Shown here: piece after piece, positions 51,393 to 61,900 of the stretch | Position numbering within the stretch: position 1 is the stretch's first letter | Layout: each line of letters begins with the position of its first letter | NCBI RefSeq assembly: GCF_023100805.1 | Contig: NZ_CP095855.1 | Coordinates: 5,869,001 to 5,933,000 of the forward strand | Length of the DNA: 64,000 nucleotides | Direction of reading: 5' to 3' | Source: Chitinophaga filiformis | GTDB taxonomy: Bacteria; Bacteroidota; Bacteroidia; Chitinophagales; Chitinophagaceae | The notes under the pieces: generated by a model | The model's database searches: none | Told to the model about the DNA's origin: nothing | The model's input: only the letters and a program-made list of their open reading frames with translations | Made by a program: the position numbers and the translations under genes

Positions 51393-52517
51393 CTATTTCT
51401 CCGGCGGACAAACCTGCATCAGTTCTACCGCGCTGCTGGCCTCATATGATTGCACAATGCCGGAAGGACAAGGCACTTTGTAATTCCGGTACATGATCCC
51501 TCTCGCAGCATCCCGGTTTCCCCATGCCATATTGATATTCTTCCGGATCCATGGCAGGTATTGCTGCTGTCCTGCCTCCTTCACCAGTGTCATGATATAG
51601 TGGCCGAAAATCGCTTTCAGTACCCCCTGTTCATTCCAGTCTCCTTCAGCGGGCAGGATACCATCGGCATCACACATATGCTGCTGTGTATAGTCGGCTC
51701 CTTTCTTTGCATTGTCCAGGTAAGACTGCTGACCGGTAGCCTTGTACAACATGACGGCCGCGCCGATAAAAGTGCCCTGGTTATAGGTATAGTCAGAGAA
51801 CCCTTTGTGACCGTTAACGTTGTTATCTGCCACCCGGCCTGTGGTGCTGTCTGTCAGGTTTGCCAGCGACCAGCTATAGATGTCTTTCGCTTTATTCAGG
51901 TAAGATGTATCCTTCGTGATGTTGTACAATGTCATGGCGGCGATCACTGTCGGGAAATTGATGCAGGAATTCTTGCCTGAATGTTTAAAGTCCCACCACA
52001 TACCGCCAGCTGCGGGATCGTATGATTCTTTGCAGACATACTGAAATCCCTCTGCAGACCTGTCCAGGTATTCCTTATTACCGGTGATCTCATGCGCCCT
52101 GGCCAGGGAGATGATCCACCACATCATATCATCATAGATAAACCACACTACCTTGTTACTCCAGTTATACCTGTCATAACGGTTATAACCACCCTGGTAG
52201 AGGTCGTCTATCATCTTACGGTGCGTTGCATCGCCGGTACGTTTATAGGTATCCATGATCAGGTCCCAGTACACGGCCTGTGTCCAGATAGCGCCTATAT
52301 CTTTCTTTTCCGTATTGGAATAATACAGTTTATCCGTAGTGCTATAGAAATACTGGTTGAAGGTATTAAAAGCAGCAGTAGCATCTTTTGATGTAAAAGA
52401 AACAGGAGGCAATACCGGGGGATCTATGGTACCTGTACCCGGCGTATTGCTTTTACTGCAGGAGATGCTGCCCAGCAGTACCGCAATGGTCAGAAAACAA
52501 CGTAATTTATTCATCAC
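51393..52517 (-). CDS. Glycoside hydrolase family 76 lipoprotein (alpha-1,6-mannanase family)
   Basis: Surface or periplasmic enzyme of 374 residues. GH76 enzymes cut alpha-1,6-mannan backbones such as those of fungal cell walls. Lipobox GSISC (Cys20), then a Pro-rich linker (~28-40) and an alpha/alpha barrel. The hallmark catalytic Asp pair is at 129-130 in FIYDDMMWW; TQAVYWDLIMDTYKRTGD, GGMWWDFKHSGKNSCINFPTVIAAM and SDYTYNQGTFIGAAVMLY are also typical. It is last in the FecR-SusC-SusD-GH76 set, 30 bp after susD, which points to fungal mannan as the substrate. Confidence 0.9.
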   Translation of the reverse strand: MMNKLRCFLTIAVLLGSISCSKSNTPGTGTIDPPVLPPVSFTSKDATAAFNTFNQYFYSTTDKLYYSNTEKKDIGAIWTQAVYWDLIMDTYKRTGDATHRKMIDDLYQGGYNRYDRYNWSNKVVWFIYDDMMWWIISLARAHEITGNKEYLDRSAEGFQYVCKESYDPAAGGMWWDFKHSGKNSCINFPTVIAAMTLYNITKDTSYLNKAKDIYSWSLANLTDSTTGRVADNNVNGHKGFSDYTYNQGTFIGAAVMLYKATGQQSYLDNAKKGADYTQQHMCDADGILPAEGDWNEQGVLKAIFGHYIMTLVKEAGQQQYLPWIRKNINMAWGNRDAARGIMYRNYKVPCPSGIVQSYEASSAVELMQVCPPEK

Positions 52518-52547
52518 AAAAACAAGTTGGTATCAGTTAAATAAATA

Positions 52548-54347
52548 TTACCATCCGGGATTCTGCACAAGCTGTTTGTCGTTATTTACATCATTGGATG
52601 GTATCGGGAAGAAATAATGGCGCCTGTTGAACACCCTTGTTTCAAAAGTCACCACCTTCAGGAAGTCCGGCATATCGGCACTGATGTTCAGTCCGTACAT
52701 AGGTCCATTCTGTGTCTGCTCTCCTATCTTCCAGCGGCGTACATCAAAGAAGCGGTTATTCTCGAAGGCCAGTTCTACCCTTCTTTCTTTACGAATAGCC
52801 TCACGCATGGCATTCTGACCAGCAGGAGCCGGCAATTCGGCTGAGCCATATTGTGGTATACCTGCCCTTTCACGGATCAGGTTCAGGTACTTCAGTGCAT
52901 CAGGATTGGAAGGATCTGCTTCATTTACACACTCTGCGTAGCTCAGGTAGACCTCCGCCAGGCGTACCAGTATGACCGTGCGGTTGGAGATATCCCATGC
53001 GCCAAGTCCCATGGCCTTACGGACAATGTAACCGGTAGGGGAATAATCGCCGCCACCTGTCTGTTTACCAGAGTTACCTGTATTATACAGGCGCGTGGTG
53101 ATCTCACCAAAAGACCTGTTCAACCAGGTGCTGCCGTCAAAAGTGATGTTCACATAGAAACGTGGTTCCCTGTTCACCCACTGGTTGTAGATCTCTTTCT
53201 CATGCGTATCGTATGGCGTCCGGAACATAGAAGTGCCTTCCTTCATGTAACCGGATAATGGATCGTCTATGCTTCTGCCGTTCTTCATGAAAAAGGCATC
53301 CACCATGTTCTGTGTAGCACCCAGACCGCCACTGCCTCTTACATCGCGGGAGCTGGCACCATTGTGGTAAGGGGTCAGTTCATACTGCCGGGGACCAATG
53401 GAACTGCCTGGTCTGGCAAAGATCACTTCCTTGTTCCAGTCGGTCAGGATCGCATCCCGGCAGGACAGGTAAGGATCATAATTACCGTTGGCATCGTTCT
53501 TCCTGAACAGATCATAAGTGCCGGGAACAAACGTGGAAAGAAAGGCCTTATAAGCTTCCGCAGCCCTGGTCCATTTATTGACATCAAAGGTCTGGCTGAT
53601 CAGGTGTTTACCATCTTTATTGGCCATATCAGCAAAATCAGTATTGCCGTTATACAAAGGACTGGCGGCGTACATCAGGGCATTGGCACGGAAAGCCAGG
53701 GCAGCGCCCTTCGTAACACGGCCATAGTCTTCATCATTCTCCTGTGTGACAGGAAGATCTTCCGCAGCCTTGGCAAGTTCTGTCGCCACATAATCCACGC
53801 ACTCATCAAAGGAATTGCGCGGCAATTGCAGGTCCGCGTCCACAGGAGGCGCCTTCTCCCCCAGGATGATCACCGGTCCGTAGATGCGCATCAGGTAGAA
53901 ATAATACATCGCCCGCAGCGCCCGGGCTTCTGCCTTGTATTGCTTGATCTTGTCGGGCGACAGATCTTTGATCGCATCTGCATTTTCCATAAATACACTG
54001 GCGCTGCGGATACCACGATAAAAGTTGCGCCAGTAGTCGCCCACAAAACCGGAGTTGGCATCCCAGTTGCCGATGTTCACGTCATTGGATTGCACAAAGC
54101 CCCATACATAATCGGCTTCATCAGAACCACCGGTCCACAGACCGCGATTATTCTCGGAACCGGGATTACGCTGTCCGTATTCATCCGGCACACTACGGTA
54201 CACATCTGCCAGGAAGCGTTGCGCGGTACCCCATGTTCTGAAAGTTTCATCTAAGGTCAGCCTGTCGTCCGGTACCTGGTCAAGATACTTTGAACAGGAG
54301 GACATGAGTACAATAACGAGGAATAGATATAATAGCTTTTTCATCAT
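52548..54347 (-). CDS. SusD/RagB-family lipoprotein of the GH76 locus
   Basis: Surface glycan-binding lipoprotein, 599 residues. Lipobox VLMSSC (Cys18). N-terminal SusD-like part (LTLDETFRTWGTAQRFLADVYRSVPDEYG), central helices (KAEARALRAMYYFYLMRIYGPVIIL), and SusD_RagB C-terminal half (ILVRLAEVYLSYAECVNEADPS, IRKERRVELAFENNRFFDVRRWKIGE) ending QLVQNPGW. It is encoded 15 bp after susC. The ligand is inferred to be alpha-mannan from the GH76 neighbour. Confidence 0.95.
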   Translation of the reverse strand: MMKKLLYLFLVIVLMSSCSKYLDQVPDDRLTLDETFRTWGTAQRFLADVYRSVPDEYGQRNPGSENNRGLWTGGSDEADYVWGFVQSNDVNIGNWDANSGFVGDYWRNFYRGIRSASVFMENADAIKDLSPDKIKQYKAEARALRAMYYFYLMRIYGPVIILGEKAPPVDADLQLPRNSFDECVDYVATELAKAAEDLPVTQENDEDYGRVTKGAALAFRANALMYAASPLYNGNTDFADMANKDGKHLISQTFDVNKWTRAAEAYKAFLSTFVPGTYDLFRKNDANGNYDPYLSCRDAILTDWNKEVIFARPGSSIGPRQYELTPYHNGASSRDVRGSGGLGATQNMVDAFFMKNGRSIDDPLSGYMKEGTSMFRTPYDTHEKEIYNQWVNREPRFYVNITFDGSTWLNRSFGEITTRLYNTGNSGKQTGGGDYSPTGYIVRKAMGLGAWDISNRTVILVRLAEVYLSYAECVNEADPSNPDALKYLNLIRERAGIPQYGSAELPAPAGQNAMREAIRKERRVELAFENNRFFDVRRWKIGEQTQNGPMYGLNISADMPDFLKVVTFETRVFNRRHYFFPIPSNDVNNDKQLVQNPGW

Positions 54348-54362
54348 CTTAGCTTGTAGTAA

Positions 54363-57300
54363 TTAAAATCTCAGGTTCATACCCAGGGAAATGGTCTTGA
54401 TGTTAGGATACCTGGAACCATTATCTGTATTCAGTTCAGGGTCCCAGAGTTTGAACTTGCTGAAGGTAAACAGGTTGATGCCCTGCAGGTAAACAGACGC
54501 ATTGCGGATGCCCGTTCTGTTCAACCAGGTGGTAGGCAGGTTGTACGCCAGCTGTGCCGACTTCAGTCGCAGGAAGCTCACGTCTTTTATCCACCAGGAG
54601 CTGGCCTGTGTATTGTTCTTATTTTCCGCTTCTCCATATGCCAGTCGCGGATAGAATGCATTCGGGTTAGGATTATCTACTGTCCATCTGTCTTCCGCAA
54701 TAGCGTACGCATTGGTCAGACCGCCGCCACCATTGAATGGTATGATGGCCGATCCTGCCAGCATCCTGTCTGCATCAGAAATTCCCTGGAACAGCAGGCC
54801 GAAATTGAAGCCTTTGTATCCCAGGTCAAAGCCAAAACCATACACGGTAGTGGGCAGATCGCCGCGGCCAATTTTAGTAACATCATAACTGTTGATGATG
54901 CCGTCGCCATTCAGGTCTTTGTACTTGATATCGCCGGGTTTTACTTTGGACTTATCTCCTGGTACTGCACTCTTGTTCACCTCATCCTCACTGCCAAACA
55001 ATCCCTCCGCAATATATCCGTAACGTGCCAGCACATTATTGCCCCTGTGCTCCATCCATGGATAGGTCTGCGGCGGACGGTCGTCTTCTATCAATACATC
55101 TTTTGTATAAGTGATATTACCTCTCAGTCGCAGGTCAACCTCACCGATCCTTGTGCTATATTCAAGCGTGGCGTCAAAGCCTTTGTTATCCACGATACCG
55201 AGGTTGGCAAACTGCTGGTTCTGCAATCCCATGAAATCTACGTTCGAAGCCCTTTGCAGGAAGATGCCGGTACGGTGTTCCTTGAACAGGTCCACGATCA
55301 CAGACAGGCGGTCTTCCAGGGTACGGAATTCAACACCCAGGTCCTGTTTATTCGATACAGACCATTTTACATTCGTTGCATAGCGGTTGATATTGATACC
55401 TCCAACATCATTAAACGTTCTGCCATACTTATATGCATGATCATACGTACTCAGGTTTGTAATGTAGAGGAAACGTTCTCTCGCACTTCCGAGACCAGTA
55501 TTACCATTAGAGTAGCGGAATTTCAGGAAGGTGATGGCTTTCTTCAGTGGTGCGAAGAACTTCTCTTCAGAGATGATCCAACCCACGCCTACTGCAGGGA
55601 AGAACCCGAAGCGGTTGCCGGGTGCAAACAGTTCGGAACCATTATAACCGGCGTTCACTTCCAGGAAATATTTATCTGAGTAGGAATAAGCAACCCTGCC
55701 GGCAAAACCCAAAGATCTTTCGGGGATGGAGCCGATAAAATCCCCTGCCAGTGCATTTGTTTTGTCGCTGGAATAAAACAGTGCCAGTCCGCCGAAGCGA
55801 TGTTTACCAAAGCTTCTGTCGTAATTCAAAGAAGCTTCGGTATAGAATTTACGACTGGTCTGCCTGTCGTTGCCGTTATTATCAAAGCCCAGATAGGCGT
55901 TCCCCGTGAATGTTTTCACGAGGTTGAGCGTGCCATCCGGTTTGTAAGGCATGTTCTGATCAGGATAATAGGTATCCTCTCTCTTGGAGCGGGTAATATA
56001 GTTCTGGTTATAGGTATCGAACGCAAACATGACGCTGGCGGTCAGTCCTTTGGTCAATGCATCCAGTTCCTGTGTAGCCCTTAAATTGGAGAACAACTGG
56101 TTGCGGAACTCATTGCGGTAACCTCTGCGGGTCAGGTCTGCATAGGGGTTACGGAAACCACCGTTAGCAGATTGCCCCGGCACCAGGCCTCCGGGATACA
56201 TGATGGGGTAAGCAACAGGTGCTGCGTCCATCGCACTCTGGAAAATATCAGCAGAATTAATACCGGGATAATTACCATTGGAGAAATAACCCTGCAAACC
56301 TACATCCAGCTTAGTGCTTTTAGTAACGCGCAGATTAAGGTTGCTGGTGAAATTGTACCTGTTGTATTTCATGGATGAATTGTACTTCGCCAGGTCATCT
56401 GTTTTCAGGAACCCTGACTCATTGAAATACCCCAGGGATACATAATACTGGGCGTTCTCCACGCCACCGCTGGCATTCAGGTTAGTGCTGCGGGTATGCC
56501 CATATTTATTGAATACGGCGTCCATCCAGTCCACATCAGGATACAGTAAAGGATCTGTACCGTTTTTAGTGTTCTGGATATATTCCTGCGAATATTTCGG
56601 ATTCTGGTTACGGGTGGTCAATGCCTCATTGGCCAGGTTCATATAAGAGATGCCATCCAGCATTTCCGGGCGGCGTACAAAAGTGTTTACGCCCTCGTTA
56701 TAATCCAGGTAGATCTGCGGCTTGCCTACCTTTCCTGTCTTCGTTTTTACCAGTATTACGCCATTGGCGCCACGTACTCCATATACAGCTGTACCGGCCG
56801 CATCTTTCAGTACGGTGAAAGACTCAATATCTTCCGGAGAGATATTATTGATAGAACGTTCCACACCATCTACCAGGATCAGGGGACCGGAGCTGTTACC
56901 ATCGCCGAAGGTAGAGATACCACGGATCCAGATATCCGCGCTTCCCTTACCAGGTTCACCGGAACGCTGCACGCCCACTACGCCGGCAATACGGCCTGCC
57001 AGCATGGTGGTGATATCAGCCGCAGGCTGTTTGAATTCTGTTACCCTTACGGTAGATTGTGCGCCCACCAGGCTCACTTTACGCTGTGTACCGAAACCTA
57101 CTACGGCAACTTCACCGAGCGATTTGCTGGCTACTTTCATACGGATATTCAGGCTGGTCTGATTACCCACTGTTACGACAACAGTTTCATAACCGATGAA
57201 ACTAAAGGCTAATACGGCGTCTGCCGACTGTACGATCAGTTTGAACTTACCGTCATTGCCGGTGGAGGTCATGGTGCTGGCCCCGCGTACGGCTACGCTT

Positions 57301-57758
57301 ACACCAGGCATTGGATTGCCTGTTTCATCCAGCACGATACCCGATACCACAATATCTTCCCTACCTGTTTTGGTAGCTACAGGCGAAGGATTGCCGGCGG
57401 CAGCTCTGCTGATCACAACAACGTTGTTGACCTCTGCAAATTCCAGCTGTTTGTTGCGGAGTAATTGTTCCAGCACGATGTCCAGTCGCTGGTTGGAGAA
57501 GGAGCAATCCTGGATGGGAAAAGAGCGTAACAATTGTTTGTCGTAGGCAAAAGTAACTTTCGTGGAAGAGTGCAGCTCCTGAATAGCTGACTCCAGGGAA
57601 CCGCTTTTCAGGCGGATCGTGACATTGGTTTCTTTCAGGATCTGTCCCTTACCTGCATATACCGGCAGGAAAAGAGAGGCTCCCATCAGGAGAAGAACAG
57701 CAGAGAAGAGCCGTCTTCTGAAGGTCGTGGCAATTTTTTTCATACGTAGTTTAGGCAT
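54363..57758 (-). CDS. SusC-type receptor with STN domain, GH76 locus
   Basis: TonB-dependent outer-membrane importer, 1131 residues. The start is 57758 or MKKIATTF at 57743. After the leader (ending VYAG) comes an STN domain (~45-115: GSLESAIQELHSSTKVTFAYDKQLL, VLEQLLRNKQLEFAEVNNVVVI), a carboxypeptidase-like domain (VSGIVLDETGNPMPGVSVAVRG), plug (GEVAVVGFGTQRKVSLVGAQ, SADIWIRGISTFGDG, FTVLKDAAGTAVYGVRGANG) and barrel ending LGMNLRF. The STN domain implies signalling to the FecR protein encoded 96 bp upstream. Confidence 0.95.
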   Translation of the reverse strand: MPKLRMKKIATTFRRRLFSAVLLLMGASLFLPVYAGKGQILKETNVTIRLKSGSLESAIQELHSSTKVTFAYDKQLLRSFPIQDCSFSNQRLDIVLEQLLRNKQLEFAEVNNVVVISRAAAGNPSPVATKTGREDIVVSGIVLDETGNPMPGVSVAVRGASTMTSTGNDGKFKLIVQSADAVLAFSFIGYETVVVTVGNQTSLNIRMKVASKSLGEVAVVGFGTQRKVSLVGAQSTVRVTEFKQPAADITTMLAGRIAGVVGVQRSGEPGKGSADIWIRGISTFGDGNSSGPLILVDGVERSINNISPEDIESFTVLKDAAGTAVYGVRGANGVILVKTKTGKVGKPQIYLDYNEGVNTFVRRPEMLDGISYMNLANEALTTRNQNPKYSQEYIQNTKNGTDPLLYPDVDWMDAVFNKYGHTRSTNLNASGGVENAQYYVSLGYFNESGFLKTDDLAKYNSSMKYNRYNFTSNLNLRVTKSTKLDVGLQGYFSNGNYPGINSADIFQSAMDAAPVAYPIMYPGGLVPGQSANGGFRNPYADLTRRGYRNEFRNQLFSNLRATQELDALTKGLTASVMFAFDTYNQNYITRSKREDTYYPDQNMPYKPDGTLNLVKTFTGNAYLGFDNNGNDRQTSRKFYTEASLNYDRSFGKHRFGGLALFYSSDKTNALAGDFIGSIPERSLGFAGRVAYSYSDKYFLEVNAGYNGSELFAPGNRFGFFPAVGVGWIISEEKFFAPLKKAITFLKFRYSNGNTGLGSARERFLYITNLSTYDHAYKYGRTFNDVGGININRYATNVKWSVSNKQDLGVEFRTLEDRLSVIVDLFKEHRTGIFLQRASNVDFMGLQNQQFANLGIVDNKGFDATLEYSTRIGEVDLRLRGNITYTKDVLIEDDRPPQTYPWMEHRGNNVLARYGYIAEGLFGSEDEVNKSAVPGDKSKVKPGDIKYKDLNGDGIINSYDVTKIGRGDLPTTVYGFGFDLGYKGFNFGLLFQGISDADRMLAGSAIIPFNGGGGLTNAYAIAEDRWTVDNPNPNAFYPRLAYGEAENKNNTQASSWWIKDVSFLRLKSAQLAYNLPTTWLNRTGIRNASVYLQGINLFTFSKFKLWDPELNTDNGSRYPNIKTISLGMNLRF

Positions 57759-57854
57759 TAAGATGTTACGTTAGCAGTACTCCCGTGACATTGGTTGCAT
57801 ACAGTGTTTTCTTGTGTTTGCTTGTACTTGTCTGTTAGTGTTAGTCTGTTGGTT

Positions 57855-58784
57855 TTATTTATGGAGTGTGACCACGTGGCCGGTCACTTCTATCTTCAGG
57901 TTATGAATGGCAGCCAGTACCTCAGCGGCTTTCACAGGGTCCATCGTCGTGGATAATTCCGTGGTGTACCTCGTTTCCCGGATCTTCACTTCAGAAGTGG
58001 TCAGGCTGAGGCCGAAGTTCTTCTGCATCAGCACCACCATATCATCAAAAGAGGCGTCGTTCAGTACCATGGTACCCTGCCGCCATCCCAGGAGGCTTTT
58101 ATCAATGGCGTCTACCGTAGCGGTTTTTTTGGCCCGGTCATAGGTCAGGGCCTGGTCTTTCACCAGAACATCTGCGCTGCCGCCTGCTTTTTGTACGCTT
58201 ACCTTACCATCGGTCACGGAGACACTCATCCTGTTCACGCCTTTATAGGCGCTTACGTTGAAGGCGGTACCGAGTACAGTGGTAGTCAGCGGGCCGCTCT
58301 GAACGATAAACGGAATGGCGGGATTGCCTTTGACATCGAAGAAGACTTCCCCGTCCACGATGTCCAGCCGGCGTTCCTTGCTCATATCTTTAGGTATACG
58401 GATCACGGAACCGGCGTTCAGGGTAAGCTGAGAACCGTCTGCCAGCTGTATGGTTTTCCTTTCACCAATGGCGCTGGCAATTTCCGTATAGGCAGGGGCG
58501 GATTTATTGACCATATAATAGGTCAGCCCGCCTGCCAGCAGCAGGAATATGGCAGCAGCGGCCGCCAGGCTTCTCTTCAGGTAATAAACCTTCTTCCTCT
58601 CCAGTTCCGGTTGGATGTTCTGCCAGATTTCCCGGCGGATGGCCTCTTCCTGCTCCCTGCTGAGAGGGGCAACAGGCTCATTATCAAAGGACTGGTACCA
58701 GCTATCGATGGTGTCGGATTCCCTTTTTCCGGCCTGCCCCAGGAGGTATTGCCGGAAGATGCGCTTCAGTTTATCAGTTTCCAA
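57855..58784 (-). CDS. FecR-type anti-sigma factor, no adjacent sigma gene
   Basis: Inner-membrane anti-sigma protein of 309 residues. The best start is TTG at 58784 (METDKLKRIF when initiated as Met). The cytosolic N-terminal ~70 residues precede a membrane helix at ~80-100 (SLAAAAAIFLLLAGGLTYYMV). The periplasmic FecR domain is at ~108-205 (TIQLADGSQLTLNAGSVIRIP, TTVLGTAFNVSAYKG) and a DUF4974-like end at ~240-308 (NDASFDDMVVLMQKNFGLSLT). Such proteins normally follow an ECF sigma gene, but the gene upstream here is the GH74-like protein, beyond a terminator. Its sigma partner must be encoded elsewhere. Confidence 0.93.
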   Translation of the reverse strand: METDKLKRIFRQYLLGQAGKRESDTIDSWYQSFDNEPVAPLSREQEEAIRREIWQNIQPELERKKVYYLKRSLAAAAAIFLLLAGGLTYYMVNKSAPAYTEIASAIGERKTIQLADGSQLTLNAGSVIRIPKDMSKERRLDIVDGEVFFDVKGNPAIPFIVQSGPLTTTVLGTAFNVSAYKGVNRMSVSVTDGKVSVQKAGGSADVLVKDQALTYDRAKKTATVDAIDKSLLGWRQGTMVLNDASFDDMVVLMQKNFGLSLTTSEVKIRETRYTTELSTTMDPVKAAEVLAAIHNLKIEVTGHVVTLHK

Positions 58785-58856
58785 TGTGGAGGTTTTATAA
58801 GCTTATCCGGGAAATGGAGGTTTGGTACTAGAGAGAGGGAAAAAAAATTTTTAAGC

Positions 58857-58897
58857 AAAAAAGAAGAGCCGCCCCATTATATGAGACAGCTCTTCTT
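58857..58897 (-). terminator. Rho-independent terminator of the GH74-like gene
   Basis: On the minus strand a 15-bp stem (58883-58897 with 58861-58875, several G-U pairs), loop ATATAAT, then a U tract. It lies ~20 bp past the stop codon and separates this gene from fecR. Confidence 0.8.
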
Positions 58898-58916
58898 CTT
58901 CGTCTGATTATTTTCC

Positions 58917-61900
58917 TTAATGTTTCACAACTTTCATCGTCTTGCTCTGAGTGCCTTGCCTGATATTGATATAATAAATACCAGGTTGCAGCTGCCCGCC
59001 AAGCTGGTAATTTACACCGGCATTTATCCTCGCCGAATAAACGACGCTGCCGACGTTGTTAACAATGCTAAGCACCGCTGGCGCTTTCGCGGAAGAAGTC
59101 ATTCTTACATTAAACACGCCATCGGAAGGATTGGGATATATTTCCGTCGTAAAATCGAGCTTGCCATGGGTGTTTAATTTGTTGCCGGCTACTGCAACCA
59201 GGCTTTGGTTTGCAGTCACGTTTTGCAGGGTATCCCCCGGCTGTAATGTCCGCACTTCGATAGCTGCCACCGAGCCGCTGTAAGGATCATACAATCCTTT
59301 TTTAGGATAAAAGAATACCATTATCAGGCCGGCATTATCTGCTTTCGCCCTGATAGTTTTTATAACAGCAGTGTTCAATTTATTGCCTGCAGCCTGATAG
59401 ATATTGAAATCAGTAAGGCTGTCGAGACCATTGGTGGCCTTTATGCTAAAGATCCTCTTGTTCTTCTCTGCATCCTGTGGCTCAACAAAGTGCAGGCGGA
59501 TGGTATAAACAGTATTTGGAGCGAGCCCACGCAGATAATAGCGCATCTGGGTAACATTGTCTTTGAATACACGTACATACTCATAGACCTGCGGAGGAGC
59601 CGGATCAGTAACCTGGGACAGGTCTACCGGGGCATTCACTTTTTGTACCCAGGTATAACCGGCATGCCATAGTTTGTCGGTACCGGTGGGGCCTTCCGGA
59701 ACATATTGCGCAAAGATGGTATTGGCATATGGACCGGGAGGTGTCAGCGTGGTTCCCGCGTTGATGCCAAAAACGGCGTTTTGATTAGTCTTTAAAACTT
59801 CTATGCAATAATCATCCAGCCATACGGTGCCAAAGCCTTCTTTCGCCACCCAGTAAGTGAGTCCTGTCGCACTATCGGGCACAGTGATGGTATCTCTTAC
59901 CTGCGCCCAGTTATCGCGGTAAGCAGCTACATTGTGCAACTCTTTCGAATAGTTGGCGTTACCTGTGGAATTGCCCTGGTTGTCTACAAACCCTACGCCA
60001 TATCCAGCCCACCACGGATAGCCGGTCGCGTCTTTTTCTACCTTCACCCATTTGCTAAATACAATGACACTGCCGCCTCTTACAGGAATGGATCCCTGAA
60101 TGTTCATACTGGTCTTCACTGTAGTAAAGCCCATTGTTACTGCTTTGTCGCCGGAATGGCCTTTACCGCTGACAGTGTATACAGCGCCGACAAAGGGCGA
60201 GTCCTTTTTAAAAGTAAGCCAGTTAATCAGGTCGCTTTCGAAGCCGTAGTTGGGTATGCCACCGCAGGAGTCAAAGGGCACAATGGTTACGGGTAGTGTA
60301 GCCGATACATTCGATCCGTCCAGGGCACTGGCGGTAATGGTAGCTGTTCCCTGCCTGATCGCGGTAATGATCCCCGCAGTGTCGACGCTGGCCACCGTTG
60401 CGTCGGAGCTGGTCCAGGAAACATTTTTGCCGGTAGTGTTGGCAGGCGAGAAAGTATATTTCATCAACAAGGTATCTCTGGCGCCGATGATAGCGGAAGA
60501 TGGCTGTAAAGTAAGCCCGGTGGCCAATACATTGACCACGTGCACATTGGCCTGCGCAAAAATTGCCGGGTTTTCGGCCGATGCTGCTTTTATGATCACA
60601 TCGCCTTGCTTGATGCCTGTGATCGTACCACTGCTGTTTACTTTAGCCAGCATCGTATCTGAAGACGTCCATACCACTTGTTTGTTGCTGGCTTTCGCCG
60701 GCGCAATGCTGGCAGTCAGCTGGGTGGTCAATCCCACAAATACATCTGCCGATGATGTATTCAGTGTCAGGGATTGAACGGGTACATATATTACGTTGTA
60801 GGTCTTAGTAGCTGTGAAGCCGCTTTCTGCCGAGGTTGCGGTGATGCTAACCGTTCCGGCAGATTTTCCCGTCACCACTCCGTTCAGGTCCACCGTAGCA
60901 ACAGCGGGATTGGAGGAAAGGTAGGAGACGTTCCTGTTGGTGGCATTCAGCGGCGTAGTGCCCAGCTTCAGGGTATCGGTATAACTAACATACAGGTTGC
61001 TGCTGTCAGACTGGATGCTGATGCCCTGAAGCGGAATGATACGCGCCTCAATGGCGGCTATGGAGGCACTATAGAGATCGCCGGCACCGGTTTTGGGGTA
61101 GAACCAGACCTCTATCAGGCCTGAACTGTTAGCTTTCGCCTGAATAGTACGCGTTACCACCGTGTTCAACTTATTGCCTGCGGCCTGGTAAACATTGAAA
61201 TTGACCAGGCTATCGCCATTGGCAGCCTTTACACTGAAGATACGGTTCGCCTTATCAGCATCGCTGGGCTCTATAAAGTGCAGGCGTACCGCGTAATTGG
61301 CGTTGGGAATAAGGTTGCGCAGGTAATAACGCATTTGAGTAACGTTGTTCCTGGAGATGCGCATGTATTCATATACCTGGCGGGGGGCAGGCTCCGTTAC
61401 CTGGCTCAGATCCGCCGTGGCCGTAATGCGGACATTCCCGGTATATCCCGCGTGCCAAAGCCCGGCGGTGCCGCTGGGGCCTTCGGGTACATACTGGCCA
61501 ATGGTGGTATTCTGGTACGGCGTTGCGGGGTTACCTGTCGTCCCTGCATTGATAGCCGTCACAATAGTGTTGACGATCAGCCGCACAGTTCTGCTGGCGC
61601 CTCCATCTGCAGCGGTAACGGTGAGCATGGTGGTATCCAGCTTCAGGCCTTTTATCACGCCGTTGGCATCCACGCTCGCAACACTGCCGTCAGCCACTGT
61701 CCAGATAAGGGTTTTGTTGGTCGTATTCGCAGGCGTTATTGTGGCCATGATCTGCTTAGGGGTATTCATGGTGCCGTAGACGATGCTGTCTATCGTAATA
61801 CCGGTGGATATGGTCGGCGGAATGACGACAATTGTGTGTGTGTCTGTTTTTCCCCCATCGACCGACGTAACGGTGATCGTGGCGTTGCCTGCTTTAATGG

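Noticed and set aside
53364..54254. 296-codon plus-strand frame
   Set aside because: Antisense to susD of the GH76 locus; long only because of codon bias on the other strand.
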